7,612 nucleotides of DNA from Fulvivirga aurantia (GTDB lineage: Bacteria > Bacteroidota > Bacteroidia > Cytophagales > Cyclobacteriaceae): NCBI RefSeq assembly GCF_009711475.1, contig NZ_SMMD01000766.1, positions 1 to 7,612 of the forward strand, written 5' to 3'. The translations under genes were made by a program, and so were the position numbers. The notes below the pieces were generated by a model that was not told where the DNA came from, made no database searches, and was given only the letters and a program-made list of their open reading frames with translations. This document shows, piece after piece, positions 7,001 to 7,612 of the stretch; positions within the stretch are counted from its first letter, which is position 1, and each line of letters starts with the position of its first letter.

Positions 7001-7612
7001 AAATAAGATATTTTAGAAATAATGAGCTTTTTTATACATCGGAAAAATCGAGCCATTCCGATTTAAGTATTGATGCTTCATTTTTTAATCATAATGATGA
7101 GGTAAAAGATGTGTTTGCTACGTTTGAGGTGCCAACTAATGTTTATTCAAGCGATTTGCAGGTCTTAAAATTTGGAGAATCAGGGGTTGGTAACTTCGTG
7201 AGAGGAGATGGTACACATAGTATAGTTATAGCCAGAATGGGAGAACCTATAACCTCTGTGCCAGAAGATGGGTTTACATACAATGCAAATGAAGTTTTTG
7301 GTCAGGGAGACGAGATAGCACCAGGCCACTTTGTAGTCTATAATGGCACCGGTACAACATTTAATATCCGTAATCTGACAGAGATTAATCAGAACTATTA
7401 CTTTAGAGTTATCGATTATACATCACCCTCAAGTCCAATTTATAACTCATTGGGAGCTGAGGCACGAAATATTGGAAATAATATTACATGGAATAATAAA
7501 GTTGGAGTACAGGAGACGGTTAGTAACGGTTTAAAAAAGATTTCAGGGGGAGGAGGTTATAACGCAGGGGCATTTTCTGAGAATAGGTTAGCCGAGAACT
7601 CATCAGGTTGGT
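3982..7612 (+). CDS. Secreted multidomain surface protein with PPC-like, LamG-like and fibronectin-like modules, 3' end outside window
   Basis: ATG at 3982 opens a frame that runs without a stop to the window edge, 1210 visible codons. An in-frame TAA at 3961-3963 with no other start codon after it fixes the start. Residues 1-26 form a signal peptide: K4, hydrophobic core about 8-23, then AKA before Q27. Module order: A1 (about 30-183), PPC-like 1 (188-310), PPC-like 2 (314-438), LamG-like 1 (441-660), LamG-like 2 (667-893), A2 (897-1050), fibronectin-like (1054-1160), A3 (from 1168, cut). LamG and PPC modules usually bind carbohydrate or protein ligands or act as spacers; no catalytic domain is seen. 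The gene lies 43 bases after the RHS gene on the same strand. The unseen 3' part may hold an RHS shell or a T9SS sorting domain, but that is inference. Confidence 0.93.
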   Translation, partial: MNIKYYCSLLFLFLLVFGIPVISAKAQTPVTWTDLAGVEVQPDNALKKTAGWGTTNAGAASEEVLAANTDGWAEFTISTVGVEYIFGLSEINVDESKTIDYAIRLHSNGNISILEKGSWKAGYDPAVAGDVYRLERINNEIVFKKNGVAFHTSPTPSTSSLLVDVSIYHTGAEVTGAQVSFGSEIATNDDKVNALEITSLTKACSSGKSYNNFGATNDGVPPSVYTNLKNNVWFKFQAQTNGIQIKISKADAGALTGYVMALYDENDNEIDATRFNLGYDVSSNKLVVGNWYYLSVGGGSESSFDLCFNDDIQNDFQEDALDISFSGLSWTSSNEAFDNYYATKDNQPSYNHGNVWFKFRANKANASIELIRGNMPNTYVVYLMDESNNQIGFVRFNNGNKISVNNLIEGNWYYLSVGSGGYADGVETSTFDLSIQFTGKVSSYDFNACEGTVLTDNIGTLNGTVHGAKWIAGYEGQGLKFDGVDDYVKIEGSEDDFSFVQNTGVFTIATWVKIDDLNSRNIFIANSGGWVSKGFSLRYEPSGSGTFGNKQIVFQSTTGRSNEYNKISGAIGTISDNNWHHVAVVGDGSTATIYVDGNEDGTGVLSYTTPGNSDFPVYFGIYPSANNGDLHLPLKGSLDNIHIYNKSLSPTEINQFASELSNPGYCNFEASYDFNSCDGTILTDNSGTLNGTVNGATWSPGYNGQALSFDGVDDRAYIPFSENLKYGQQLSVAGWVKAPAQSNVGTIASQHVGGNVHNKKGWLLSSTTINGQPQDRLQITISSDGTGTKQKIYYSSIAVFDDQWHHITFTFDNGDLRLYIDGEEDTGVVKYKDEALSTINVNEEDLTIGYSRIDNSDARFLLGKIDQLEIYNKALSAAEISDLAALPYSTTSCLETVEWQDIVSVTPTSSNGLRKSITTAGYNAGAYSKNRLPLGEDGYFEFVVANQNARLFMGLSKHNADVNYLSIDYSIFIFNNNYYVYERGVKKYEATGVKANDEFRVERQSGKIRYFRNNELFYTSEKSSHSDLSIDASFFNHNDEVKDVFATFEVPTNVYSSDLQVLKFGESGVGNFVRGDGTHSIVIARMGEPITSVPEDGFTYNANEVFGQGDEIAPGHFVVYNGTGTTFNIRNLTEINQNYYFRVIDYTSPSSPIYNSLGAEARNIGNNITWNNKVGVQETVSNGLKKISGGGGYNAGAFSENRLAENSSGW
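4069..4530 (+). repeat. Unassigned beta-rich module A, copy 1
   Basis: Residues about 30-183. The module starts with VTWTDLAGVEV and contains NALKKTAGWGTTNAGAAS, DGWAEF, FGLSEIN, TIDYAIRL, LEKGSW, GDVYRLER and KNGVAFHTS, and ends in hydrophobic beta strands (LLVDVSIYH). The same skeleton returns at 6670-7132 and from 7483. I have the impression of similar segments in other Bacteroidota surface proteins, but I cannot name a family. A jelly-roll or concanavalin-like fold is a guess based on length and strand pattern. Confidence 0.75.
4543..5295 (+). repeat. Two tandem PPC-like domains
   Basis: Two copies of about 123 residues (188-310 and 314-438) share the plan ND-x(n)-A-L-x-I ... NNF/NYYAT ... 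NVWFKF ... LYDE or LMDE ... GNWYYLSVG ... SxFDLxI or SFDLCF. This matches the bacterial pre-peptidase C-terminal (PPC) pattern, with VWFKF and WYYLSV as the two core strands. A 20-base exact match (4671-4690 and 5040-5059, offset 369) covers the NVWFKF codons and indicates tandem duplication within the gene. PPC domains in secreted proteins often serve targeting or binding functions and are not catalytic. Confidence 0.75.
5302..6660 (+). repeat. Two tandem LamG-like (concanavalin-type) domains
   Basis: Copy 1 (residues 441-660) and copy 2 (667-893) are offset by exactly 684 bases at their N-terminal halves. Shared elements in order are YDFN-x-C, LTDN-x-GTLNGTV-x-GA-x-W, GQ-x-L-x-FDGVDD, WV-K, NWHHV or QWHHI, the strand-turn Y-h-DG, and a C-terminal LKGSLDNIHIYNKSLSPTEI or LGKIDQLEIYNKALSAAEI. 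These are hallmarks of LamG/concanavalin-type sandwich domains of bacterial surface proteins. Copy 1 holds C449 and copy 2 C677 near the start; C666 and C893 close the respective modules. Ligands are unknown. Confidence 0.85.
6670..7132 (+). repeat. Unassigned beta-rich module A, copy 2
   Basis: Residues about 897-1050. The copy starts VEWQDIVSV and keeps the skeleton of copy 1: NGLRKSITTAGYNAGAYS, GYFEF, FMGLSKHN, SIDYSIFIF, YERG, DEFRVER, FRNNELFYTS and a strand ending in IDASFFNH. It directly follows LamG-like 2 and precedes the fibronectin-like module. A and the fibronectin-like module may alternate downstream, because a third A begins right after. Confidence 0.75.
7141..7462 (+). other. 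Fibronectin type III-like module
   Basis: Residues about 1054-1160. The segment runs through GNFVRGDGTHSIVIARMGEP, VPEDGFTYNANEVFGQGDEI, GHFVVYNGTGTTFNIRNLTE and YYFRVIDYTS. The combination R/V-h-V-x-A-R, P-x-DG-x-x-Y-x-A, VVYNGTG and N-L-T-x(5)-YYFRV is common in FnIII-like spacers of Bacteroidota surface proteins. The assignment is by pattern recognition only. These modules generally act as structural spacers or protein-binding units. Confidence 0.65.
7483..7612 (+). repeat. Unassigned beta-rich module A, copy 3, cut by window edge
   Basis: The last 43 codons restart the A skeleton: ITWNNKVGVQE, SNGLKKISGGGGYNAGAFS, ENRLAENSSGW. It is closer to copy 2 (NGLRKS...GYNAGAYS...NRL) than to copy 1, which suggests a later duplication of an A plus fibronectin-like unit. 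The rest of the copy is beyond the window. Confidence 0.7.

Overview
The window is almost entirely filled by two very large plus-strand genes for cell-surface or secreted modular proteins, and both are cut by the window edges. The base composition is moderately AT-rich. The new gene has no Shine-Dalgarno sequence before its start. The domain families are Bacteroidota-type Ig-like adhesin repeats, a DUF6443-like RHS shell, pre-peptidase C-terminal (PPC)-like domains and LamG-like domains that begin DFN-C. Together these point to the phylum Bacteroidota, most likely a marine or soil member of the Cytophagales. The genus cannot be read from this window.

Positions 1-3938 hold the 3' part of an RHS-type gene with 1311 visible codons, open at the 5' edge. 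It encodes the end of a PKD-like domain, six Ig-like repeats (about 201-1824), a DUF6443-like domain (about 1842-2330), a beta-rich linker (about 2330-2700) and RHS/YD repeats (about 2700-3640). The protein then stops after a short charged tail. No RHS-associated core and no toxin-like C-terminus follow.

Positions 3939-3981 are a 43-base intergenic gap with no clear terminator or promoter.

Positions 3982-7612 hold the 5' part of a second giant gene with 1210 visible codons and no stop before the edge. It starts with a signal peptide. The module order is A1, PPC1, PPC2, LamG1, LamG2, A2, a fibronectin-like module, and the beginning of A3. 'A' is a beta-rich domain of about 150 residues, present three times, that I cannot assign to a named family.

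The close spacing and same strand suggest that the two genes are co-transcribed or are neighbouring members of a tandem family of surface proteins. I infer roles in adhesion, carbohydrate binding or contact-dependent interaction; no catalytic domain is visible. The points most worth checking are the missing RHS core in the first gene, the unassigned A domain, and the pattern of one cysteine pair per module in both proteins. I saw no RNA gene, mobile element, CRISPR array or minus-strand gene.
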